Of a DNA stretch of 24,405 nucleotides, positions 1 through 7,147 are shown in pieces. The notes below the pieces were generated by a model. That model did no database searches, had not been told where the DNA came from, and saw only the letters and a program-made list of their open reading frames with translations. The translations under genes and the position numbers were made by a program. The stretch lies in assembly GCA_902495545.1 (NCBI GenBank), contig CABUXM010000028.1, positions 1 to 24,405 of the forward strand, in the 5' to 3' direction. Source of the DNA: an uncultured Collinsella sp. (GTDB lineage: Bacteria; Actinomycetota; Coriobacteriia; Coriobacteriales; Coriobacteriaceae). Position 1 is the first letter of the stretch. Each line of letters opens with the position of its first letter.

Positions 1-133
1 CTATACGAACGTGATTGCATAAGCGTCACATTAGTATCTGTCGGCTCCCGAGTGTTCCTAAACGTTGTGTGCTTGTCGCACCCTTCTGTAGGTCCTAGCA
101 ATCGGGGCCCCGTAGTTCGAAAGGGGTCCACCT

Positions 134-1300
134 TTGAGTGAGATTCAGAACTCGTCCATTTTCTCTCTTGACGATGTCAACGAGGAGGAGATGAACAACC
201 TCATCGACGGTACGATTACCGACTTTGATGAGGGCGATCTCGTTAACGGCACTGTCGTTAAGATCGAGCATGACGAGGTGCTCGTTGACATCGGATTCAA
301 GTCCGAGGGCGTTATCCCGGTCCGCGAGCTGTCCATCCGCAAGGACGCTAACCCTGCAGACATCGTTGCACTCGGTGATCCCATCGAGGCCCTGGTTCTC
401 CAGAAGGAGGACAAGGACGGCCGTCTGGTCCTGTCCAAGAAGCGTGCCGAGTACGAGCGTGCTTGGAACCGCATCGAGGAGAAGTTCAACTCCGGCGAGA
501 ACGTCGAGGGCGAGGTTATCGAGGTTGTCAAGGGCGGCCTGATCCTCGACATCGGCCTGCGTGGCTTCCTGCCCGCTTCCCTCGTCGACCTCCGTCGCGT
601 CAAGGACCTCACCTCTTACATGGGCACCCGCATCGAGGCCCGCGTTATCGAGATGGACCGCAATCGCAACAACGTCGTCCTCTCCCGTCGCGTCGTGCTC
701 GAGGAGTCCCGTAAGGCCGAGCGCTCTGAGATCCTGTCCAAGCTCAAGTCTGGCATGCGTCTCCAGGGCACCGTTTCCTCCATCGTCGACTTCGGCGCCT
801 TCGTCGACCTCGGCGGTATCGATGGCCTCATCCACATCTCCGAGCTCTCCTGGAACCACGTCAACCATCCTTCCGAGGTTGTCAAGGTCGGCCAGGAGGT
901 CGAGGTCGAGGTTCTCGACGTCGATCTCAACCGCGAGCGCATCTCCCTGGGTCTCAAGCAGACCACCGAGGATCCGTGGCGCGCACTGGTCAAGAAGTAC
1001 CCCGTCGGCGCTATCGTCGAGGGCACTGTGACCAAGCTTGTCCCGTTTGGCGCTTTCGTCGACCTGGGCGAGGGCATCGAGGGCCTGGTGCACATCTCCG
1101 AGATGGCCAACAAGCACGTCGACCAGCCTTCTCAGGTCACCCACGTGGGCGACAAGGTTCAGGTCAAGGTCATGGAGATCGACCTCGACCGTCGTCGTAT
1201 CTCCCTGTCCATGAAGTCCGCTGCTGAGACTCTGGGCGTCGAGATCGAGGTTACTCCGCTGCCTTCTGAGAAGAAGGACGAGGAGACCGACGCCGAGTAA
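134..1300 (+). CDS. rpsA: 30S ribosomal protein S1
   Basis: This is ribosomal protein S1, which binds mRNA on the 30S subunit and helps initiation on structured or weakly led messages. Four consecutive S1 (OB-fold) RNA-binding repeats are visible at about residues 30-105, 115-195, 203-282 and 290-366. The last two carry the classic DFGAFVDLGG...GLIHISELS and PFGAFVDLGEGIEGLVHISE signatures. The product is 388 residues, shorter than the six-repeat proteobacterial form but consistent with four-repeat Gram-positive S1. The N-terminus (SLDDVNEEEMNNLIDGT) and the acidic C-terminal tail (KKDEETDAE) flank the repeats. The start is a TTG at 134 preceded by GAAAGGGG at 120-126; no in-frame ATG lies upstream. 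A strong terminator follows immediately, so the gene appears to be the last or only gene of its transcript. Family assignment is very secure; the exact start is likely. Confidence 0.96.
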   Translation: MSEIQNSSIFSLDDVNEEEMNNLIDGTITDFDEGDLVNGTVVKIEHDEVLVDIGFKSEGVIPVRELSIRKDANPADIVALGDPIEALVLQKEDKDGRLVLSKKRAEYERAWNRIEEKFNSGENVEGEVIEVVKGGLILDIGLRGFLPASLVDLRRVKDLTSYMGTRIEARVIEMDRNRNNVVLSRRVVLEESRKAERSEILSKLKSGMRLQGTVSSIVDFGAFVDLGGIDGLIHISELSWNHVNHPSEVVKVGQEVEVEVLDVDLNRERISLGLKQTTEDPWRALVKKYPVGAIVEGTVTKLVPFGAFVDLGEGIEGLVHISEMANKHVDQPSQVTHVGDKVQVKVMEIDLDRRRISLSMKSAAETLGVEIEVTPLPSEKKDEETDAE

Positions 1301-1324
1301 ATCGGTTTGACGATCACTTGTTTT

Positions 1325-1358
1325 AAGGGATCCGTCCGCAATGGACGGGTCCCTTTTT
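1325..1358 (+). terminator. Rho-independent terminator of rpsA
   Basis: An 11-bp GC-rich stem (GGGATCCGTCC paired with GGACGGGTCCC, one T-G wobble) with a five-base loop is followed directly by TTTTT at 1354-1358. It begins 24 bases after the rpsA stop codon. Confidence 0.92.
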
Positions 1359-1584
1359 GCATTTGCTGCTGAGGTGCGCGATGCTGCCCGGGCTGTCCGC
1401 AGGCTATTTGGTTGTCGGTGCATGAAAAATGCCGACATCCCGCCTCGGGGTGGAGGCGGGAACACACCGAGTAGACGGAGGGGTGCGGAGCGCGGTCGTG
1501 TCTCGACTGACGACGTTGCCCATCGACGGGACTATTGTAGCGCATGGGTGGTTCTTGGTTTATCGTGCGAGCGCTTGTGTTGTG
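1359..1584. other. Intergenic stretch between rpsA terminator and rnpB promoter, with one perfect hairpin
   Basis: No protein gene is supported here: the open frames have no ribosome site and run into the RNase P RNA. The one clear structure is a perfect 8-bp inverted repeat, CCCGCCTC at 1439-1446 and GAGGCGGG at 1453-1460, with loop GGGGTG. It is not followed by a T-run, so it is not a simple terminator. Its role is unknown. Confidence 0.6.
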
Positions 1585-1603
1585 CCGTTGCCTGCGGCAA
1601 CGG
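1585..1603. repeat. Perfect 8-bp palindrome overlapping the rnpB -35 region
   Basis: CCGTTGCC (1585-1592), spacer TGC and GGCAACGG (1596-1603) form a perfect dyad. It covers the presumed -35 box of rnpB and lacks a following T-run. It could be an operator, or a terminator remnant of upstream transcription; the sequence alone does not decide. Confidence 0.55.
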
Positions 1604-1614
1604 TGTGTTACACT
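1588..1614 (+). promoter_or_regulatory. Probable rnpB promoter
   Basis: A TACACT -10 box at 1609-1614 lies seven bases before the first base of RNase P RNA helix P1, the expected distance from -10 to the transcription start. The best -35 is TTGCCT at 1588-1593, with a short 15-base spacer. The -10 is convincing by position; the -35 is less certain. Confidence 0.6.
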
Positions 1615-1622
1615 CTTGCACT

Positions 1623-1984
1623 GCTGAGTGGGCCAGACGGTCGCGCGATGTGCTGCTTGCAGCACGCGTGAGGAAAGTCCGGGCTCCAGAGGGCGGGATG
1701 CCGGCTAACGGCCGGGCGGAGTGATCCGACGGAAAGCGCCGCAGAAAAGAAGACTCCCACCTGCGCCGCAAGGCGTAAAGGGAAAAGCTGAAACGGTGGT
1801 GTAAGAGACCACCAGCGTCGTGGCAACACGGCGGCTTGGCAAGCCCCATCCGGAGCAAGCGCGAATAGGAACGCTATGGGCCGGCCCGGTCCGCGTTCGG
1901 GTAGCGTGCGTGGAGCTGCGCGGTAACGTGCAGACAAGATAAATGACCGTTCACGACAGAACCCGGCTTATAGGCCCACTCAGC
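1623..1984 (+). ncRNA. rnpB: RNase P RNA (bacterial type A), catalytic RNA of tRNA 5' maturation
   Basis: This is the ribozyme subunit of RNase P, which removes 5' leaders from precursor tRNAs. Terminal helix P1 is formed by CTGAGTGGGCC at 1624-1634 pairing perfectly with GGCCCACTCAG at 1973-1983. Universally conserved blocks are present in order: GAGGAAAGTCCGGGCTCC (about 1670-1687), the AGAGG after it, the GGGTAAACC-region equivalents, the ACAGAA segment near the 3' end (ACGACAGAACCCGGCTTA), and ATAAATGACC (about 1939-1948). The length of about 360 nt fits type A. A promoter-like -10 sits just upstream. Ends are set by helix P1; the mature ends could differ by a few bases. Confidence 0.95.
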
Positions 1985-2006
1985 TTTCTTGTTGACGCTG
2001 CGACGA

Positions 2007-2094
2007 CGTCAGCTGGCCGATTTGGCGCTCATTCGTCGGTCGCCGCCATAAGGCGTGCTTCCTCCTCTTTCGGGCCAAATCGACTCAGCTGACG
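2007..2094. repeat. Large imperfect dyad downstream of rnpB
   Basis: CGTCAGCTG (2007-2015) pairs with CAGCTGACG (2086-2094), and CGATTTGGC (2018-2026) pairs with GCCAAATCG (2074-2082). This gives two 9-bp helices separated by a small internal loop around a 47-nt apical region, which itself contains CGCC/GGCG. No T-run follows. It could take part in rnpB 3'-end formation or be an inserted palindromic element. No protein gene is seen between 1985 and 2214. Confidence 0.7.
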
Positions 2095-2214
2095 CCTTCT
2101 CGCTGTTGGTGACGGCATCATTGGCGTTTCCGTTCTTGTTGGCGAGGGCAACGGTACACCCTTTGCCGTATTATTGAGGCTGTTTGTTGCTTTGCTTGTT
2201 GTTGAGGGGCTTTG

Positions 2215-2850
2215 TTGGACAGCTATTTTACTCTGCAATCGAATATTGAGGCTTCGGGCGAGTTTGTGGACCGCAAGAGTCGGTTTATTGCCCAGCTGGT
2301 CCATATTGAGTCCGAGGATGAGGCGAATGCCTTTATCGAGATGGTTCGCAAGCGTCATTACGACGCTCGACACAATGTTCCCGCGTGGATTTTGGTCGAT
2401 GGACGTGAGCGTCAGAGCGATGATGGTGAGCCGAGCCGCACGAGCGGTATGCCGACGCTCGAGGTGTTGCGCGGTGCGGCGCTCAAAAATGTTTGCTGCG
2501 TAGTGACGCGCTATTTTGGTGGTACGTTGTTGGGGCCGGGCGGCTTGGTTCGCGCCTATACTGCGGCGACGCAAGCGGCGGTGGCTGCGGCTCAGGAAGC
2601 CGGGCAGATCGTTGAGATGACGAGCGTCGTGCCGGTTGATGTACGTGTGGCCTATCCGCAATACGAGCAGGTGCTTCGCTTGGCGCAGGATTCGGGTGCC
2701 AAGGTTGCGGATACCGATTACGCGGATGCCGTGACGATTCACTTGGTATTTAAAGCGGGGGAGCAGGAGCCGTTTTGCGCTAAGATGCGCGAGCTTATGG
2801 CGGGGCGCGAGGAGATTGAGGTCGGCACTCCCGAATTTGCCGAGTTCTAA
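2215..2850 (+). CDS. yigZ: YigZ/IMPACT family protein
   Basis: The product belongs to the YigZ/IMPACT family (UPF0029 N-terminal domain and a smaller C-terminal domain), whose eukaryotic member IMPACT modulates GCN2 signalling; the bacterial role is not settled. Seen in the sequence: the N-terminal core (KSRFIAQLVHIESEDEA), the hallmark DDGEPSRTSGMPTLEVLRG at about residues 64-82, and VTRYFGGTLLGPGGLVRAY at about residues 94-112. The length of 211 residues matches the family. Two adjacent TTG codons, 2212 and 2215, are possible starts. The ribosome site GAGGGG at 2204-2209 is better spaced for 2215, giving MDSYFTL..., a common family N-terminus. It is followed by a strong terminator and is probably monocistronic. 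Confidence 0.9.
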   Translation: MDSYFTLQSNIEASGEFVDRKSRFIAQLVHIESEDEANAFIEMVRKRHYDARHNVPAWILVDGRERQSDDGEPSRTSGMPTLEVLRGAALKNVCCVVTRYFGGTLLGPGGLVRAYTAATQAAVAAAQEAGQIVEMTSVVPVDVRVAYPQYEQVLRLAQDSGAKVADTDYADAVTIHLVFKAGEQEPFCAKMRELMAGREEIEVGTPEFAEF

Positions 2851-2853
2851 CGG

Positions 2854-2904
2854 CGACGGCCGGCGTGCTTTTGGAAGTATCCCAAGCGCGCCGGCCGTCG
2901 TTTT
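2854..2904 (+). terminator. Strong terminator between convergent yigZ and the minus-strand gene
   Basis: CGACGGCCGGCG (2854-2865) pairs perfectly over 12 bp with CGCCGGCCGTCG (2889-2900), followed by TTTT. The 23-nt loop contains a further short helix (GCTT/AAGC). It mainly serves the plus-strand gene, as no A-run lies on the other side for minus-strand termination. Confidence 0.88.
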
Positions 2905-2917
2905 ATGTTGCCGCCGT

Positions 2918-3364
2918 TTACTCGGCGAGCTGCTTTAGCACATCGCAGGCGATCTCGACGGCATCGTCGATGCAGCCGGGGCAGCTGCGGAGCGGACCCT
3001 GGCCCGAGCCGATGCCCTTGAGCGTGCCGCAGACGGTCGTGGTGTTCTTCTCGCCAAAGCGCTTGGCAATCTCGCGCGACAGTTTGTAGGTCTGGCCCTT
3101 GGTCTTGGGGTTTTCCATACCGTCGCTCATCACAAAGCCCATGATGGCCACGGCGCCCGAGATGGCGCCGCAGGTCTCGGTCATGCCGCCCATGCCGGCG
3201 CCAAAGCCCTCGGTGAGGGTAAAGGCGATCTGGGGGTCGAGCCCCACAGCGGGCGCGAGCGTGCAAGCGACAGCCTGGGCGCAGTTAAAGCCGCGGGCGT
3301 GGTACTCGGCAGCCTGAGCCTGGCAGGCGGCAGTGTTGAGCTGGGTGGTATCGATCTGCTTCAT
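2918..3364 (-). CDS. C_GCAxxG_C_C family protein (cysteine-motif, possible redox protein)
   Basis: This 148-residue protein matches the C_GCAxxG_C_C family, named for its conserved cysteine pattern. It is often found in anaerobes, is suspected to bind metal or act in redox, and has no firm function. Visible motifs are GFNCAQAV, EGFGAGMGGMTETCGAISGAV, TVCGTLKG and SCPGCIDDAVEI. No signal peptide or membrane segment is seen, so it is probably cytoplasmic. I chose ATG at 3364 (MKQIDTTQ...) because GGAGAC lies five bases upstream; the frame stays open upstream to 3460 and an ATG at 3382 is an alternative. The gene stands alone, divergent from the sulfhydrylase-type gene and convergent with yigZ. 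Confidence 0.85.
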   Translation of the reverse strand: MKQIDTTQLNTAACQAQAAEYHARGFNCAQAVACTLAPAVGLDPQIAFTLTEGFGAGMGGMTETCGAISGAVAIMGFVMSDGMENPKTKGQTYKLSREIAKRFGEKNTTTVCGTLKGIGSGQGPLRSCPGCIDDAVEIACDVLKQLAE

Positions 3365-3530
3365 CGTTGTCTCCTTGTTCATGGTGTACCCGCCTATGGT
3401 ACCCTTGCCGGCGCATTCGCTTATCGAGACCGCAGTGCATATCTCATTGTTTTTCGCCATCGAACACTTTCTTAAGATTTGGGACTAATAAACCTGATTA
3501 ATTTGTCTCATAACCTATCGGCGGGATGGG

Positions 3531-3559
3531 TTGAGAGGGGTGTGGGGTAGCGGTATCGT
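3531..3559 (+). promoter_or_regulatory. Candidate promoter for the sulfhydrylase gene
   Basis: TTGAGA (3531-3536), a 17-base spacer and TATCGT (3554-3559) sit 40 bases before the ATG at 3599. The A-rich leader (about 3566-3598) leads to a good ribosome site. Spacing is ideal but the -10 is only a partial match. Confidence 0.45.
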
Positions 3560-3598
3560 AAACCGAATAAAAACAAAACCCAAGTAAGGGAGTTGGAT

Positions 3599-4882
3599 AT
3601 GAGCGAGCAGACCATCGGTACTACATGTGTTCAGGGCGGCTATCACCCGGGCGACGCGGAGCCGCGCCAGGTGCCCATCTACCAGTCCACCACGTGGAAG
3701 TACGACACGTCCGAGCACATGGGCAAGCTGTTTGACCTGGAGGAGTCTGGTTACTTCTACAGTCGTCTGCAGAACCCCACATGCGATCTCGTTGCCGCCA
3801 AGATCTGTGAGATGGAGGGCGGCACCGCTGCGATGCTCACGAGTTCGGGCATGGCCGCGAACTTCCTCGCGATCTTTAACGTGGCCGGTGCCGGCGATCA
3901 TGTGGTCGCTAGCTCTGCTATTTATGGCGGTACGTATAACCTGCTCGCCCACACCATGGGCCGCATGGGCGTGACTTGCACGTTTGTCGCCCCCGACTGC
4001 ACCGACGAGGAGCTTGAGGCAGCCTTTGAGCCCAATACCAAGCTCGTCTTTGGCGAGACGATTGCCAACCCCGCCCTTGCCGTGCTCGATATTGAGCGCT
4101 TTGCCAAGGCCGCACATGACCACGGCGTGCCGCTGATGGTCGACAACACCTTCCCGACGCCCGTGATGTGCCGTCCCTTTGAGTGGGGTGCCGACATCGT
4201 TACGCACTCCACCACCAAGTACATGGATGGACATGCTGCCTACCTGGGCGGCGTGATCGTTGACCACGGCCAGTTTGACTGGATGGCTCATGCGGACAAG
4301 TTCCCGGGTCTTACCACGCCCGATGAGAGCTACCACGGCGTGACCTATGCCGAGAAGTTTGGTCGCGAGGGTGCCTTCATTACCAAGGCAACCGCTCAGC
4401 TCATGCGCGATCTTGGTCCTATGCAGAATCCGCAGGCGGCCTTCTTCCTGAACAGCTCGCTCGAGAGCCTGCATGTGCGCATGCCGCGTCATTGCGAGAA
4501 CGGCCTGGCCGTTGCCAAGTTCCTGCAGAGCCATCCCAAGGTGCGCTTCGTGAGCTATCCGGGCCTGGAGGGCGATAAGTACTATGACATCGCTCAGAAG
4601 TACATGCCCAACGGTACCTGCGGCGTTGTGAGCTTTGGCTTTAACGGTGGTCGCGCGGCGGCCGAGACCTTTATGAAGAGCCTCAAGCTCGCCCAGATCG
4701 CCACGCACGTTGCCGACGCCCGCACTTGCTGCCTGCATCCTGCTAACGCTACGCATCGCCAGATGAACGACGAGGAACTCATCGCCTGCGGTATCTCCGC
4801 CGACATGGTGCGCCTGTCGTGCGGCCTCGAGGACACGGCCGATCTGATTGCCGACCTTGAGCAGGCGCTCGAGCAGTGCTAG
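3599..4882 (+). CDS. O-acetylhomoserine sulfhydrylase-type PLP enzyme (Cys/Met metabolism family)
   Basis: This is a cytoplasmic, PLP-dependent enzyme of the Cys/Met metabolism family. Such enzymes make homocysteine from O-acetylhomoserine and sulfide, or split methionine by gamma-elimination. The PLP lysine is Lys207 in THSTTKYMDGH. The phosphate-binding YSRLQNPT motif, the SSGMAA motif and VDNTFPTP are present. Segments DESYHGVTY, RDLGPMQNPQAAF and GDKYYDIAQKYMPNG, and the C-terminal HPANATHRQM, fit the MetY (OAHS) branch better than methionine gamma-lyase, which annotation pipelines may also propose. Length 427 is normal. The start is ATG 3599, six bases after AAGGGAG; an in-frame TTG at 3593 is less well placed. 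Two hairpins follow, the second a clear terminator, so it is probably monocistronic. Substrate choice is unproven. Confidence 0.9.
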   Translation: MSEQTIGTTCVQGGYHPGDAEPRQVPIYQSTTWKYDTSEHMGKLFDLEESGYFYSRLQNPTCDLVAAKICEMEGGTAAMLTSSGMAANFLAIFNVAGAGDHVVASSAIYGGTYNLLAHTMGRMGVTCTFVAPDCTDEELEAAFEPNTKLVFGETIANPALAVLDIERFAKAAHDHGVPLMVDNTFPTPVMCRPFEWGADIVTHSTTKYMDGHAAYLGGVIVDHGQFDWMAHADKFPGLTTPDESYHGVTYAEKFGREGAFITKATAQLMRDLGPMQNPQAAFFLNSSLESLHVRMPRHCENGLAVAKFLQSHPKVRFVSYPGLEGDKYYDIAQKYMPNGTCGVVSFGFNGGRAAAETFMKSLKLAQIATHVADARTCCLHPANATHRQMNDEELIACGISADMVRLSCGLEDTADLIADLEQALEQC

Positions 4883-4896
4883 GCTAGCGTTCGCAT

Positions 4897-4933
4897 AAGG
4901 CGCCGATGCTGGCAGAAAGCTTCGGCGACCTTT
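4897..4933 (+). other. Stem-loop directly after the sulfhydrylase gene
   Basis: AAGGCGCCGA (4897-4906) pairs with TCGGCG-A-CCTT (from 4922) with one bulged A. The loop contains an inner GCT/AGC helix. Only a short TTT follows, so it may be a weak first terminator or an RNA 3'-end stabiliser ahead of the stronger terminator. Confidence 0.5.
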
Positions 4934-4950
4934 AGTTCCGATTCCGTAGG

Positions 4951-4997
4951 CGGGACCCCAATCGCGACTGTTTACAGGCGATTGGGGCCCCGTTTTT
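4951..4997 (+). terminator. Rho-independent terminator
   Basis: CCCCAATCGC (4956-4965) and GCGATTGGGG (4978-4987) form a perfect 10-bp stem, extended outward after one mismatch by GGG/CCC, and followed by TTTTT at 4993-4997. It ends transcription from the upstream sulfhydrylase gene just before the MFS gene. Confidence 0.92.
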
Positions 4998-5023
4998 GCG
5001 TTGGGCCACTCGAAAGGATGGAT

Positions 5024-6328
5024 ATGGAGAAAACCGCAGAGCAGCTGCGCCGCGAGCACATTGCCCTAGAGGGCGACACCCATGGCAAGAACAAGTGGGC
5101 GATTCTGTTTACCGTGCTCATCATGACGTTTATGGTGTGTCTGGATTCGACCGTCGTGACCGTGGCGCTGCCCGTGATGCAAAAGGAGCTGGGCGTGGGC
5201 CTCGATCGCATTCAGCTGGTAAGCTCGGTGTATCTGCTTGCGACTTGCGTGGCTATGTTGCCGTTTGGCCGTCTGGGCGACGTGCGCGGCAAGGTGAATG
5301 TGTTTCAGTTGGGCGTCATCGTCTTTTCGGTCGGTTCGCTGCTGTGCGGCCTTTCGGCCTCGCTCGAGGTTCTTATCCTGGCGCGCATTGTTCAGGGCGT
5401 CGGTTGCGCGGCGGCCATGGCTAACAACATGGGTATCATCACCGAGTCGTTTCCGGCGCGCGAGCGCGGTCGTGCCATGGGTATTCTCGCGACCTTTGTG
5501 GCCCTCGGCATGATGTGTGGCCCCGTGCTCGGCGGCATGCTGGTGGCAAGCTTTCCCTGGGAGAGCATCTTCCTCATCAACCTGCCCATTGGCGTCATCT
5601 CGTTTATCGTGGGGCTCTACACGCTGCCGCACGTTAAGCCAGAGGCCGGCGAACGCCCCATGTCCCTGATCGAGGCTGCTCGTCGCTGCTTTGCAAATTC
5701 GGCCTTCACCATCAACCTTGCCTGCATGCTCATCGTGTTTGTTGGCATTGGCGCATCCGAGTTTATCCTGCCGTTCTATTTTCAGGACGCCCACGGCTTT
5801 GGTTCCGACATTTCCGGATTGCTCTTTTTGGCGCTGCCAATGGTGAATGCCTTTATCGGCCCGCTTTCGGGTACGGTTTCGGACCGTGTTGGCTGCGAGG
5901 GCCCCACGGCAGTCGGCCTGGGCGTGTACGTATGCGGTCTTTTTGCGGTAAGCACACTCGACGAGCATTCTTCCATCCCTGTGATCGTGTGCTGTGTCGC
6001 GTTTATGTCGTGTGGTACTTCGATTTTCCAGAGCCCCAACAACTCGCTGTATATGGGCTCGGCTCCGCGCGAAGCGCTCGGCTTTGCGGGCAGCCTGGGC
6101 AGCCTGGCGCGCTACGCCGGCATGGCACTCGGCATTACGGCGGCGTCGCATATCCTGTATGGGCAGATGAGCGTGGCGATGGGCGAGGCCGTGACCAGTT
6201 TTGTTGCAGGCCGTCCGGATGTATTCCTATTCGGCTTTCGCTTGGTGTTTTACGTACTTATGGCTGTGGCCGCTGTGGGCTTTGCGCTTGCTATGGTGCG
6301 TTTGGTGAAGATGCGCGCCCGCCATTAG
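5024..6328 (+). CDS. MFS transporter, DHA2-like drug/metabolite exporter
   Basis: The product is an integral membrane proton-coupled exporter of the major facilitator superfamily. Residues 20-45 carry the DHA2-type first helix (VCLDSTVVTVALPVM); motif A (FGRLGDVRGK) follows helix 2, and motif C-like GMMCGPVLGGML lies in helix 5. I count about 12 hydrophobic segments over 434 residues, whereas many EmrB/QacA relatives have 14, so this is a slightly short member. The substrate cannot be told from sequence. The start is ATG 5024 (MEKTAEQLRREH), six bases after GAAAGGA; an ATG at 5018 abuts the ribosome site and is less likely. It has its own transcription unit after a strong terminator. No regulator gene is adjacent. 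Confidence 0.88.
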   Translation: MEKTAEQLRREHIALEGDTHGKNKWAILFTVLIMTFMVCLDSTVVTVALPVMQKELGVGLDRIQLVSSVYLLATCVAMLPFGRLGDVRGKVNVFQLGVIVFSVGSLLCGLSASLEVLILARIVQGVGCAAAMANNMGIITESFPARERGRAMGILATFVALGMMCGPVLGGMLVASFPWESIFLINLPIGVISFIVGLYTLPHVKPEAGERPMSLIEAARRCFANSAFTINLACMLIVFVGIGASEFILPFYFQDAHGFGSDISGLLFLALPMVNAFIGPLSGTVSDRVGCEGPTAVGLGVYVCGLFAVSTLDEHSSIPVIVCCVAFMSCGTSIFQSPNNSLYMGSAPREALGFAGSLGSLARYAGMALGITAASHILYGQMSVAMGEAVTSFVAGRPDVFLFGFRLVFYVLMAVAAVGFALAMVRLVKMRARH

Positions 6329-6485
6329 CGTGTTGGGAGGCTGTCTGCCACGATTCGCGCCGTCCCAAAAAGACTGGTTTGTGGTGCGATGCGGCTTGTG
6401 GGGCGGGCGGGGGTCGGTCCGTGGTAGACTATCGAACAACGTTTATTAATCGCGCGGTATCGTTGCCGTGAGAAGGGGTTGCGCC

Positions 6486-7064
6486 ATGCAGGAGCTTGAG
6501 GATCGTATTCGCCATGACGGCATCGTAAAGGCCGGTAACGTCCTTAAGGTTGATGCCTTCCTCAACCACCAATGCGACGTTGAGCTGTTCGACCACATGG
6601 GCGCCGAGTGGGCCCGTCTGTTCGAGGATGTCGAGATCAACAAGATCCTGACGATCGAAGCTTCGGGCATTGGCATGGCTTGCATCGCAGCCCAGCATTT
6701 TGGCGGCGTGCCGGTGGTCTTTGCCAAGAAGGCGCAGTCCATCAACCTCGACGGCGAGCAGTATGCCACGACCATCTACTCCTTTACCAAGCAGAAGGAG
6801 TACCCGGTCATCGTTGGCAAGCGCTTCCTGTCCGAGGGTGACAAGGTTCTGATTATCGACGACTTTTTGGCCAACGGCTGCGCGCTCGAGGGTCTTATCA
6901 AGATCTGCGAGGCTGCGGGTGCCGAGGTATCCGGTATTGGCATCGCCGTTGAGAAGGGCTTCCAGGGCGGTGGCGATAAGCTCCGCGAGCGCGGCTTCCG
7001 TGTTGAGAGCCTGGCCCGTATCGCCGATATGGACTGCGATACCGGCGAGATCACCTTCGCCTAA
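6486..7064 (+). CDS. xpt: Xanthine phosphoribosyltransferase
   Basis: The product salvages xanthine by transferring phosphoribosyl from PRPP to give XMP in the cytoplasm. The 192-residue length matches Xpt. Seen: N-terminal MQELEDRIRHDGIVKAGNVLKVDAFLNHQ cut into family-typical pieces (DxFLNHQ), TIEASGIGMA at about residues 58-67, the PRPP-binding loop VLIIDDFLANGCALEGL at about residues 121-137, and VEKGFQGGGDKL. The start is ATG 6486, seven bases after GAGAAGGGG. In many Firmicutes xpt is led by a purine riboswitch; I see no such aptamer here. A perfect hairpin with a T-run follows and separates it from the next gene. Confidence 0.94.
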   Translation: MQELEDRIRHDGIVKAGNVLKVDAFLNHQCDVELFDHMGAEWARLFEDVEINKILTIEASGIGMACIAAQHFGGVPVVFAKKAQSINLDGEQYATTIYSFTKQKEYPVIVGKRFLSEGDKVLIIDDFLANGCALEGLIKICEAAGAEVSGIGIAVEKGFQGGGDKLRERGFRVESLARIADMDCDTGEITFA

Positions 7065-7091
7065 GTGCGTAACACAAGCGATTGGTATGCG

Positions 7092-7127
7092 ATGTGACAA
7101 AGGGACTTTCCCTTTGTCACATTTTTT
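7092..7127 (+). terminator. Perfect REP-like hairpin with T-run, terminator of xpt
   Basis: ATGTGACAAAGGGA (7092-7105) pairs over 14 bp with TCCCTTTGTCACAT (7109-7122) around CTT, then a six-T run at 7122-7127. The same arm, TGTGACAAAGGGACT, reappears at 18751, and its AGGGACT core also occurs at 7553. It therefore looks like a member of a dispersed palindromic family serving here as a terminator. Confidence 0.85.
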
Positions 7128-7147
7128 GTATGAGGGGAGGTGTTGAT

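Noticed and set aside
95..1465. 456-codon minus-strand open frame over rpsA
   Set aside because: It is antisense to rpsA, has no ribosome site, a repetitive composition caused by the S1 repeats and no recognisable family; a codon-bias shadow.
3599..4882. Methionine gamma-lyase as the definite name
   Set aside because: The C-terminal and middle motifs fit the O-acetylhomoserine sulfhydrylase branch better; activity cannot be fixed from sequence.
3515..5059. 514-codon minus-strand open frame opposite the sulfhydrylase gene
   Set aside because: Mirror frame of a GC-rich coding gene, with no motifs and no start signal.
6330..6485. Purine riboswitch upstream of xpt
   Set aside because: The conserved junction and loop sequences of the purine aptamer are not present.
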